The notes under the pieces were generated by a model. It searched no databases, was not told where the DNA came from, and saw only the letters and a list, made by a program, of their open reading frames with translations. From JAAYTL01 sp031460505 (lineage in GTDB: Bacteria; Bacillota; Clostridia; Tissierellales; Tissierellaceae): DNA of 64,000 nucleotides. The translations under genes were made by a program, and so were the position numbers. Positions 17,187 through 24,221 of the stretch are shown in pieces; the first letter of the stretch is position 1; every line of letters begins with the position of its first letter. The stretch covers positions 124,001 to 188,000 of the forward strand of contig JAVKTT010000004.1 in assembly GCA_031460505.1 (NCBI GenBank). The letters are read 5' to 3'.

Positions 17187-17321
17187 ATTTCTTCAGGCTC
17201 ATTAAAATTTTTAGTTAAACGATCATTGTTTTCATATATATCACGCCTAATATATTTTTAATATTAGGCTATTCATGCTTATATAGTTGGTGACAATTTG
17301 TTATTCCTACCCCCATTATGT

Positions 17322-17558
17322 TTAATTACTGCTAGATTTTTGATCATAGTACACTACTCCTGCCCCTATTAAAGACAATACAGTATAGATGAATACCCAT
17401 ATTAAGAAACTTTCATTAAATATTGTAAAAGTAGCTATGAGCCATACTAAAAAGGTTATTCCAACAACTATGTATGTTTTCTTTATTAAAATTTGGCCTA
17501 TTATCCCAAATAATAATGATAGTAGAGGAAAAACCAATAATGCCATTAAAAATTCCAT
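17322..17558 (-). CDS. Small integral membrane protein
   Basis: A 78-residue, almost entirely hydrophobic protein with three predicted membrane helices (about residues 4-20, 28-45, 50-70) and no recognisable motif. It follows the ArsR-type regulator gene by 11 bases on the same strand, so the two are probably cotranscribed and the regulator may control it. Function unknown. Confidence 0.65.
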   Translation of the reverse strand: MEFLMALLVFPLLSLLFGIIGQILIKKTYIVVGITFLVWLIATFTIFNESFLIWVFIYTVLSLIGAGVVYYDQKSSSN

Positions 17559-17569
17559 AAGTTAGATCT

Positions 17570-18124
17570 TCACCTCTTAACAGTTTCTATTCTTTTATAT
17601 AGTCCGTCTTTTCTTTCCATCAGATTGAACCCCACTAAATCTCTTCTTATAGTACAAAAATCATCATAAAAATCAGCAATCATTAGATTTACTTCCTTCT
17701 CTGTATAGATTTTATTCCATTCAAAACTTTCTACTATCTTCTCTAAGACTATTTGCTTTTTCTTATTCTGTACTGGTAAACTCTTTAGTTTATTATACTT
17801 GAAGAATGATTCTATGACTTTCTTCTTGTATTCTTCTTCTCTTTGATCTAATATCTCAACTTCATTTCTATTATCCTTTATTAATTCCTTAAGATTCATT
17901 GTAAGTATTTCATCGTTCAAACTATAAATAGTATAGTATTGTTCTTTTTTAGACGAAACTATATCCGCATCCATTAACTTTTTAAGGTGAAAGGAAATAG
18001 TTGAAGTAGACAATCCCAACCTTTCAGACAAGAGCTCAACATACATGGGTTCTACAATCAAATCATTTATTATTCTTAATCTTGATTTATCCGATAAACA
18101 TTTAAAAATCTCTAATGATTTCAA
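17570..18124 (-). CDS. ArsR-type winged-helix regulator with DUF2087 domain
   Basis: A 184-residue protein. The first 80 residues form an ArsR-type helix-turn-helix (LSDKSRLRIINDL, then LSTSTISFHLKKL). The C-terminal part, with KKQIVLEKIVESFEWNKIY and the FCTIRRDLVGFNLMERKDG strand, is DUF2087, often fused to such regulators. TTG at 18124 is chosen as start: AGGAG lies 8 bases upstream, whereas the GTG at 18133 immediately abuts it. No cysteine metal site typical of ArsR metal sensors is seen, so the signal is probably not arsenic. Confidence 0.85.
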   Translation of the reverse strand: MKSLEIFKCLSDKSRLRIINDLIVEPMYVELLSERLGLSTSTISFHLKKLMDADIVSSKKEQYYTIYSLNDEILTMNLKELIKDNRNEVEILDQREEEYKKKVIESFFKYNKLKSLPVQNKKKQIVLEKIVESFEWNKIYTEKEVNLMIADFYDDFCTIRRDLVGFNLMERKDGLYKRIETVKR

Positions 18125-18135
18125 ATTTACCACTC

Positions 18136-18510
18136 CTAATTAAAATCAATCTGATCATAGTAATACTTAAATTGATTTTTCAATTCTTCAGCTTCTTTTA
18201 TTTTTAATTCTTCAACTATTACTTCACTATCTTTTCCAAATTTTAGAGCCTTCTCTTTGTTAATATGCCAAGGTCCTGTAATCTTATCAAAAAAACTTAA
18301 ATATTTTCCCCTTAGGTCTACAGGATTATTACTAAGACTAATATTAAACATCTTATGAAAAATTTCAACTATATTTAGCCTTATCTTTTGTAAATTAGCC
18401 TCATCTAGGCATTCTTGCTTTTTTAAATCTGCAATGCTCCTTTTCAAGTCTTCCTGTTTTTTATTTAAGAAGTTCAAATAATTTTCTTTTAGTCCGTTTA
18501 CACCCTTCAC
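18136..18510 (-). CDS. Protein of unknown function upstream of the ArsR-type regulator
   Basis: A 124-residue hydrophilic, mostly helical protein with a possible N-terminal coiled coil (about residues 8-35). The GTG start follows GGAGGG by 6 bases. It ends about 10 bases before the ArsR-type gene and probably forms an operon with it and the small membrane protein. I do not recognise the family. Confidence 0.65.
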   Translation of the reverse strand: MKGVNGLKENYLNFLNKKQEDLKRSIADLKKQECLDEANLQKIRLNIVEIFHKMFNISLSNNPVDLRGKYLSFFDKITGPWHINKEKALKFGKDSEVIVEELKIKEAEELKNQFKYYYDQIDFN

Positions 18511-18695
18511 TCTTATCCCTCCAATAATTTATGTTATCAATATATTATACTATTAGCATTACTATTACAATACATATCTACTTAATTTATTTAAATTTAA
18601 TTCTATACTTATAAAAATGAATTGCTTTTTCTAAGATAATGCATTAGAATATAATTTGATATGTATCGAAATAATTTTATCTAGGAGGTATTGGT

Positions 18696-19381
18696 ATGGA
18701 ATTTATAGACCTTATTCCAAATATTTGTGATGGATTTCCCTTTGATAAAGGAGATTTAGTTTTATTGAATTTTTGGGGTGATGATAAAGATCTAAGAGTT
18801 TTAAATTTGATTTCAGAAGGCTTAAGCAAAAAAGGGGTGGTCACTTACAAACATCATTGTTCAAATTTATTCTTCGAAAAGGTAGTTCTTAATCTAATCC
18901 GTAATAATCAAAATCTTTCACAAAAATACTTAGGGCATTTATCCTCTTTCAAACATGTAATAGATATATTTATGTATACACCAAGTCTACCTAATGGAAT
19001 TTTAGAATCTGAAATTCCTAAGTTTAAAGAATGTTTAGGTGAATTATTTAATTCGTTAACCCAAGATAAAAAATACTATATACAACTTACTGTACCTACA
19101 GAGATTAATGCTTTAAAGGCTGGCTTAGAATATGATCTTTATAATTCATCCTTATGCAATGCTTTATCTGTTGACTTTGCTAGTCTAAAAAGAGCTTGTA
19201 AGAAGAAAGTTGACAGTCTAAAATATATGAACAGAATAATGATAGAAACTCACCTATTGATGAAAAGGCTTTAGGTACTTATCATATAGGATTGGGTATG
19301 AATCATTTATTCGGTGGAGAAAACAATTGTCCATTTCATATGGATTTTGTATTTACTAGTGATAAAATAAGCTATAGCTAG
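18696..19381 (+). pseudogene. Decayed M29-type aminopeptidase gene
   Basis: The intact frame (18696-19274) gives 192 residues, preceded by a good ribosome site (AGGAGG). Directly after, in another frame, the sequence encodes DEKALGTYHIGLGMN followed by an NNCPFHMDF segment, the conserved C-terminal metal-site region of the M29 (AmpS/PepS-like) leucyl aminopeptidases, ending at TAG (19379-19381). Intact members are about 370-410 residues, so the middle of the gene, with most metal ligands, is missing and the frame is shifted near 19215. It cannot make an active enzyme. The parental family is fairly certain from the C-terminal motif; the N-terminal 190 residues are less diagnostic. Confidence 0.7.
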
Positions 19382-19736
19382 GATTACTTCTGAAAACACT
19401 ATCATCAACACTTAATTTTTCTTGGATATGTAATAAAAAGCTTTTACTTTTCTTAAAAGCATAATCTATAAGTATTTTATAGCATTCAAATATTGGCTCA
19501 CTTACTATATGAATAAACATAGATAATGACACCCCTTTTACATTGACTTATTGAAAGACGTAAAATATAAAAAGCTAAACTTCACCATCCTTATTTGTGT
19601 ATATCTTTTATTTTTTATACTAATATAGATTCCAAAAGTATAAACAAATTTTTGATAGTTCTGTTTTTCGTATTCTTCTACGCTTTGATTTAGTTCGTTA
19701 AAAGGGCCTGGCCTTTGTAGCTAGAAATTTCATAAA
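19382..19736. other. Intergenic stretch of about 355 bases
   Basis: No supported gene. On the minus strand a 54-codon frame (19356-19520) has an AAAAGGGGTG-type ribosome site about 12 bases before its ATG and encodes a helical, charged peptide, but it overlaps the aminopeptidase remnant and matches nothing I know. The rest is A+T-rich without clear hairpins. This looks like debris from gene decay. Confidence 0.5.
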
Positions 19737-20270
19737 TCAATCGACTACTTTTAAAGGTAAGGAAGAAGAATCTGTCACAATGTTCCTAGCCTTCTGAATG
19801 AACGAGGCAATAACAGATTTGCCTGAAGTCACAAAATATCCCCTATTATCTATATTTATAAAAGCAGAATAGACATCGGAAGTATATCCATATGATAGAA
19901 TTAATTCAACAGTATATCTTTTATAAGTCCCATCCTCTTTGGGCAATGCAAAATATAAGTTAACCAAATCAGGATTTATCACGGCGTTCTTATAAAAGAC
20001 TGGCCCGGATATTGAAACTTCATGAAGCAAGGGACCAAATAATTCATTAGATTTTCCTAATAATTCAGATACTGTACCAGACCAAGATTCATTATTTAGT
20101 TGAATAATATCATAAAAACCACAATAGGTAGTTCCATCGGATTCCACATCTTCTAGTCCTAGTGTATCCGACAAAGTTCTTGGCCTAAAATAAACTACCA
20201 GTAAGATGGAAATAAATAATATGATCACAATAGCCCTAGCCCTATATTTCTTTTTTACTTTTTTTATCAT
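19737..20270 (-). CDS. Single-pass membrane protein of unknown function
   Basis: A 177-residue protein with a basic N-terminus (KKVKKKYRARA) and one membrane helix (about residues 11-28); the rest is probably extracellular. It is divergent from the ECF sigma factor gene. Ribosome site AGGAGGGTG precedes the ATG. A 26-bp motif shared with another small membrane-protein gene lies 28 bases upstream of the start. Proteins of similar layout (short, anchored, next to ECF systems) can be regulon members, but no function is known. Confidence 0.68.
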   Translation of the reverse strand: MIKKVKKKYRARAIVIILFISILLVVYFRPRTLSDTLGLEDVESDGTTYCGFYDIIQLNNESWSGTVSELLGKSNELFGPLLHEVSISGPVFYKNAVINPDLVNLYFALPKEDGTYKRYTVELILSYGYTSDVYSAFINIDNRGYFVTSGKSVIASFIQKARNIVTDSSSLPLKVVD

Positions 20271-20298
20271 GGTTTACACCCTCCTAAAATATATTTTA

Positions 20299-20324
20299 GT
20301 TGCACATAAATCTACTGATGTTCA
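20299..20324 (-). promoter_or_regulatory. 26-bp upstream motif, copy 1 (TGAACA-N15-GCAAC type)
   Basis: Read on the minus strand it starts TGAACA and ends GCAAC, 15 bases apart. It matches 54689-54714 in 23 of 26 positions, and a shorter relative lies at 54201-54224. All three lie upstream of minus-strand membrane-protein genes. Confidence 0.5.
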
Positions 20325-20444
20325 TCTATTACTTGCATATATTTCAATCTTACTATACATCAATTAAACATAGTAAATTTAATAATTTGTAATAATATTG
20401 GAAATAACTGTATAATTAACTTATATTAGAAATTATATAAAAAG

Positions 20445-20470
20445 TGTAACCTTTATCTTTCTATTTCGTT
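20445..20470 (+). promoter_or_regulatory. Candidate ECF-sigma autoregulatory promoter
   Basis: TGTAAC (20445-20450), a 16-base spacer, then CGTT (20467-20470), 24 bases before the sigma gene ATG. This is the classical -35/-10 layout of extracytoplasmic-function sigma factors (AAC-type -35, CGT-type -10). Confidence 0.7.
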
Positions 20471-20493
20471 TATCTAGTGAAAGGGGTTTTTTC

Positions 20494-20982
20494 ATGGTTG
20501 GAGATGCACTAGAAAAATTGTATATAAAATATTATAAAGAGCTCTATTTATATGCCTTTTCTTTATGTAAAGATTACCATATGGCAGAAGATCTTGCTAG
20601 TGATACTTTCTACAAAGCTATCTTATCCTTTGACAATAAGGAATCATATATAAAGTATTGGTTATTTAGAGTATGTAAAAACCTTTTTCTAGACAGTCTT
20701 AGAAAGAATAAAGAATTTAGTGATACGGACCGACTTGATGGTATGATAAGCCTTGAAGAAACTCCCCTGGATAAACTTATTTATAGTGAAGAAAAAAGGA
20801 AACTTTATCAATATATCATGGGCCTAGCTCCTTCTTATAGAGAAGTTATTATACTTTATTATTATTGTGATTTTAGTTTAAAAGAAATTACAAAGGCTAC
20901 AGGTTTAAGTGAAAGTAATGCGAAAGTATTGTTATATAGGGCTAGAAAAAGATTAAAGGTTCAGTTGGAGGGTGAAAAATGA
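20494..20982 (+). CDS. ECF RNA polymerase sigma factor
   Basis: A 162-residue sigma-70 family protein with only regions 2 and 4. Region 2 (about residues 8-75) includes YAFSLCKDYHMAEDLASDTF and the WLFRVCKNLFLDSLRK -10 recognition helix. Region 4 (about 105-155) includes YREVIILYYYCDFSLKEI and the HTH LSESNAKVLLYRARKRL. A linker precedes region 4. It overlaps the following anti-sigma gene by 4 bases (ATGA). An ECF-like promoter lies upstream, so positive autoregulation is likely. The signal is unknown; cell-envelope stress is the usual one. Confidence 0.93.
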   Translation: MVGDALEKLYIKYYKELYLYAFSLCKDYHMAEDLASDTFYKAILSFDNKESYIKYWLFRVCKNLFLDSLRKNKEFSDTDRLDGMISLEETPLDKLIYSEEKRKLYQYIMGLAPSYREVIILYYYCDFSLKEITKATGLSESNAKVLLYRARKRLKVQLEGEK

Positions 20983-22163
20983 AATTTGAAGAATTATTAG
21001 ATAGATATAAAAATGGAATTGCAAGTGAAGAAGAAAAACGAATAGTAGAAGAAGAACTAGAAAAATATGAAGCTATTGAAGAATATCTAAGTAACATGAT
21101 AGATTTTGAATTAGACCTTAGTGAAACATTGGAAAAAGAGAAATTCAAGGATGAATCTATAAAAATCAAAAAAAATGTAAATAGTAGATTGAGAAAAGTA
21201 GTTTTTACTTCTGTAAGCATTATGATAGCCTTGATAATTGGAATATTTTTCATTATCTCCCCTTTAATTGATATGTTATATTACAATCCTAAAAAAGTTA
21301 CAGTTGGAGAAGTTGAGCATGATATTAATTTTGATTTGAAAGCTATTACTGAATTAAATTATCCAGGATATACTCTATCAAGCTTAGTAGATGTGGATAG
21401 GCGAGGATTTGGCCAATATGATATTAGCTATTTTAGAACTAATCTTTTTACAGAAGAAACTAGTTATATAAATTCTAAAATAAAGCGAAATAATAATATT
21501 TCTAACCACACTAGCTGGACTAATGATAGATCATTCAATTTTAGGACTATACAAATACCTGAGTGGTTTGACGAAGAAGATTCTATAAATCAAAAGAATA
21601 GGGTTATGAATCACGTCAATCAATTAAGCCCTGTTTCATATACATCATCTTGGCTAACATTTGAAAATGACTTAAATATGGAAGAATTACATCAATTGGA
21701 GTTAAAGTATCCTGATATAAACTTCGTTTGGGTAGGTATTAGAATAGCTTCTCCTGGTGAAAGAGTTGTTAACTTACTAGGTTTTGCAACTAGATCAACT
21801 AAACTAACCAGAGATATCCCCAATTATGAAAAATACCCAGCTTTTGATTATTTAGAATGGTTGGTTAACCCTACAGACTTTGACCATGAAGCAAGTCGTA
21901 TAGAACCAAGAGGATATGAGCTACACTTTAGAGATTTACTAAAATATGCAGTAGATAGAAAAGATGCTATTAATGTGTTAGAGCATCGAAATAGACATGA
22001 GTACTATGAAAAAGCTTTAAATTATATTGAAGAACACGGCGTAAAAACCTACGGGGTTTTTGCTTATGCTGAGGCTAAGGATTTAATTGGATTAGTGGAA
22101 AATGAGGCTATTCTTACTCTCGAGTTAAATCAAGTTATGGCATCTAAGAGATATATAGATTAA
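20979..22163 (+). CDS. Anti-sigma factor with sigma-regulator N- and C-terminal domains
   Basis: A 394-residue protein translationally coupled to the ECF sigma gene. The first 70 residues are a cytosolic helical region that would bind the sigma factor. A single membrane helix follows (about residues 74-98). The rest resembles the Sigma_reg_N (PF13800) and Sigma_reg_C (PF13791) domains of Firmicute anti-sigma factors, probably extracellular, with a PVSYTSSWLTF-type segment. No zinc (HxxxCxxC) motif is present, so it is not a ZAS-type anti-sigma. How it is released is unknown. Ribosome site GGAGGGTGAAAA lies in the sigma gene. Confidence 0.83.
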   Translation: MKFEELLDRYKNGIASEEEKRIVEEELEKYEAIEEYLSNMIDFELDLSETLEKEKFKDESIKIKKNVNSRLRKVVFTSVSIMIALIIGIFFIISPLIDMLYYNPKKVTVGEVEHDINFDLKAITELNYPGYTLSSLVDVDRRGFGQYDISYFRTNLFTEETSYINSKIKRNNNISNHTSWTNDRSFNFRTIQIPEWFDEEDSINQKNRVMNHVNQLSPVSYTSSWLTFENDLNMEELHQLELKYPDINFVWVGIRIASPGERVVNLLGFATRSTKLTRDIPNYEKYPAFDYLEWLVNPTDFDHEASRIEPRGYELHFRDLLKYAVDRKDAINVLEHRNRHEYYEKALNYIEEHGVKTYGVFAYAEAKDLIGLVENEAILTLELNQVMASKRYID

Positions 22164-22169
22164 AAATTT

Positions 22170-22195
22170 AAAGTGGTTCCTAATGGAGCCACTTT
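22170..22195 (+). terminator. Terminator after the anti-sigma gene
   Basis: An 11-bp stem AAAGTGGTTCC / GGAGCCACTTT (one G-U pair) with a TAAT loop. The T tract is short, so it may be moderate in strength. Confidence 0.7.
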
Positions 22196-22332
22196 ATTGC
22201 TATCTTATCCTATTTCTTACCTTAAGGGATCTTCTCATTTATTTCTTAATCAGAATCAAATACTTCACGTTGTATAATTTCTTCAGAGATTATCTTATTA
22301 TATACAACCCTCCTTCTGATGAAGTAATACTT

Positions 22333-23331
22333 CTACCCACCTAGTAAGTTTTGATCGAATGCGAATAATGCCTCATTTATTTCAAAGATATCATAATTCT
22401 CATTTTCAATAAAATACTCAATGATTATGTCAAATTTATAGCTGTGAGAAAGTGCAAATCCTGCTTTAATGAGTAGATCCTTTGTTTCATCTAAACTCAA
22501 CCTCAATGCTATGGCAAAGGCAATAGCAGTAGGTTTACTTGGTTTATAATATATATCATTTTTAATTTTGGAAAAGTGTTTTCTATCAATATTTGCCCTT
22601 TTATAAGTTTCTACATCAGTCATGTCTTTTTCGTCAATTAATCTAATTAGCATCTGAGAAAATGTTTCGTCCATATTATTTACTAGATCTTTCAGACTTC
22701 TCTTTTCTAATTTTGAGTAAGAGTAGTCTATCTTTTTCTCAATGTAAGAATCTTTTAGTTGAACACCTTCCTCAAGAATATCTCTAGTTTTATTTGGTCT
22801 TAATTCAATGTATTTATCATCTATATACTGCCTAATGGATGAAAATATCTTTTCAGATAAAAGAACTGATGTCTTATCAAATACCACAAGATATATAGTC
22901 ATTTCATTATTTAATAGAAATTCACTTATTTCAGAAATAGCAATTTTCATTGCTCTATCTTTTGGATATCCATAAGCTCCTGCAGAAATCAGCGGAAACG
23001 CTATACTTTTAACATTATATTTTTTTGCCATTAAAAGTGAATTTTTATAACAATCTCTAAGAAGTCTTTCCTCACTATTATTGCCACCTTGCCAAATGGG
23101 TCCAACTGTATGTATTATATATTTTACTGGTAGATTGTATCCCTTAGTTATCTTTGCTTGACCAACCTTACAACCCCCAAGAGTGCGACATTCTTCAAGT
23201 AGTTTTGGACCTGCTGCTAGATGAATCGCACCATCGACTCCCCCTCCTCCTAATAGGGATGGGTTTGCTGCATTTACAATTGAATCTACCTTTACTTTTG
23301 TTATATCATCTCGGATTATATCAAATGCCAT
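22333..23331 (-). CDS. Macro-domain protein with C-terminal helical domain
   Basis: The first 170 residues form a macro domain of the ADP-ribose hydrolase group: VNAANPSLLGGGGVDGAIH and PLISAGAYGYPKDRA are the ligand-binding loops, including the Asn/Asp residues used for O-acetyl-ADP-ribose deacetylation. A linker (about 170-215) leads to a 110-residue C-terminal helical domain, rich in charged helices (with SQMLIRLIDEKDMTDVETY and RKHFSKIKNDI), that may bind DNA or protein. GAGGAGGTG precedes the ATG. It follows the VWA gene, separated by a terminator. The role of the second domain is not known to me. Confidence 0.87.
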   Translation of the reverse strand: MAFDIIRDDITKVKVDSIVNAANPSLLGGGGVDGAIHLAAGPKLLEECRTLGGCKVGQAKITKGYNLPVKYIIHTVGPIWQGGNNSEERLLRDCYKNSLLMAKKYNVKSIAFPLISAGAYGYPKDRAMKIAISEISEFLLNNEMTIYLVVFDKTSVLLSEKIFSSIRQYIDDKYIELRPNKTRDILEEGVQLKDSYIEKKIDYSYSKLEKRSLKDLVNNMDETFSQMLIRLIDEKDMTDVETYKRANIDRKHFSKIKNDIYYKPSKPTAIAFAIALRLSLDETKDLLIKAGFALSHSYKFDIIIEYFIENENYDIFEINEALFAFDQNLLGG

Positions 23332-23422
23332 CTACTTGCACCTCCTCAGTTATTTATCATTTATTTTATTATACCAAAATTAACCAATTATTCCTAAAAT
23401 TCATGAGTTCAACTTACTTTAA

Positions 23423-23462
23423 GAAATAACCCTTGAAAACAATTTAATTTAGTTTTCAAGGG
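23423..23462 (-). terminator. Terminator after the VWA gene
   Basis: An 11-bp stem CCCTTGAAAAC / GTTTTCAAGGG (23430-23440, 23452-23462) with an A/T loop. The same stem sequence recurs at 27849-27875 and, imperfectly, at 10657-10690. Confidence 0.85.
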
Positions 23463-23471
23463 ATTATAGAA

Positions 23472-24125
23472 TTATCTTTTAGTTTTTCGTTTATAAAAAT
23501 CCTCTTCGATACGTTCCTTCCAATCCTCTGCAATATCCAAATTTGAACGAATCTGGCTAACAGCTTCGCTTATTACTTCGTAATTTAATATAGTTCCTTC
23601 ACAATCTGCATTATAGTTTGCTGCCCTATCTTTCTGAATTCCAACACGTTGGGCAGTTTCTATAGCATCGATATTTGCACCTAAAAATATGAACTCCCAC
23701 CCATATTTACTTTTTTGATATTCTATCATCTGGCGAACTTTATCATAGCTAAATTCTCTGCTGGCATTCTCCATTCCATCAGTTGTAATTACAAACAGAG
23801 TCTTTTCAGCTACTTCTTCTTTAGATGTGAACCTATGGGCATTGACAATCTTATTAATTGTATAACCTATTGCATCAAGTAGTGCAGTAGTGCCTCTAAC
23901 ATAATACTCTTTATCTGTAATAGGTTCTACACCTTTAATATTAATCCTATCATGTAATATCTCATATCTATCATCGAATAAAACTGTGGTGATAACTGCA
24001 TCACCTGGCTCATTTTTTTGTTTCCCTAACATGGAATTAAATCCACCGATTGTGTCACTTTCTAGTCCACTCATTGAACCACTTCTATCAATGATAAATA
24101 CTAGTTCCGTTAACCCTTTTTTCAT
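23472..24125 (-). CDS. VWA-domain protein (TerY-like)
   Basis: A 217-residue protein made of a single von Willebrand A domain. The MIDAS metal site is intact: DRSGSMS near residue 13, a Thr in the RGTTALLDAIG segment, and a later TTDGMEN Asp. The resemblance is to standalone VWA proteins of the TerY type, whose partners are usually other stress or tellurite-type proteins. It is followed by the macro-domain gene, but a terminator separates them. The ATG at 24125 is chosen (GGAGGG 8-10 bases before it) over the upstream ATG at 24140. Function unknown. Confidence 0.85.
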   Translation of the reverse strand: MKKGLTELVFIIDRSGSMSGLESDTIGGFNSMLGKQKNEPGDAVITTVLFDDRYEILHDRINIKGVEPITDKEYYVRGTTALLDAIGYTINKIVNAHRFTSKEEVAEKTLFVITTDGMENASREFSYDKVRQMIEYQKSKYGWEFIFLGANIDAIETAQRVGIQKDRAANYNADCEGTILNYEVISEAVSQIRSNLDIAEDWKERIEEDFYKRKTKR

Positions 24126-24221
24126 GATATCACCCTCCAATTATTATTAATTAAAGGATAACATCTTTAACTACTACCTTGGTCGCATAGTAAGCGACAT
24201 TTTCTCATAACAGTAGACCCT

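Noticed and set aside
17245..17269. Hairpin GCCTAATAT/ATATTAGGC between azoR and the small membrane protein
   Set aside because: No T tract on either strand and a stem of only 9 bases rich in A/T; not convincing as a terminator or regulator.
19356..19520. 54-codon minus-strand ORF in the aminopeptidase remnant region
   Set aside because: The ribosome site is too far from the ATG and the frame overlaps debris; no similarity recognised. Left as an intergenic note.
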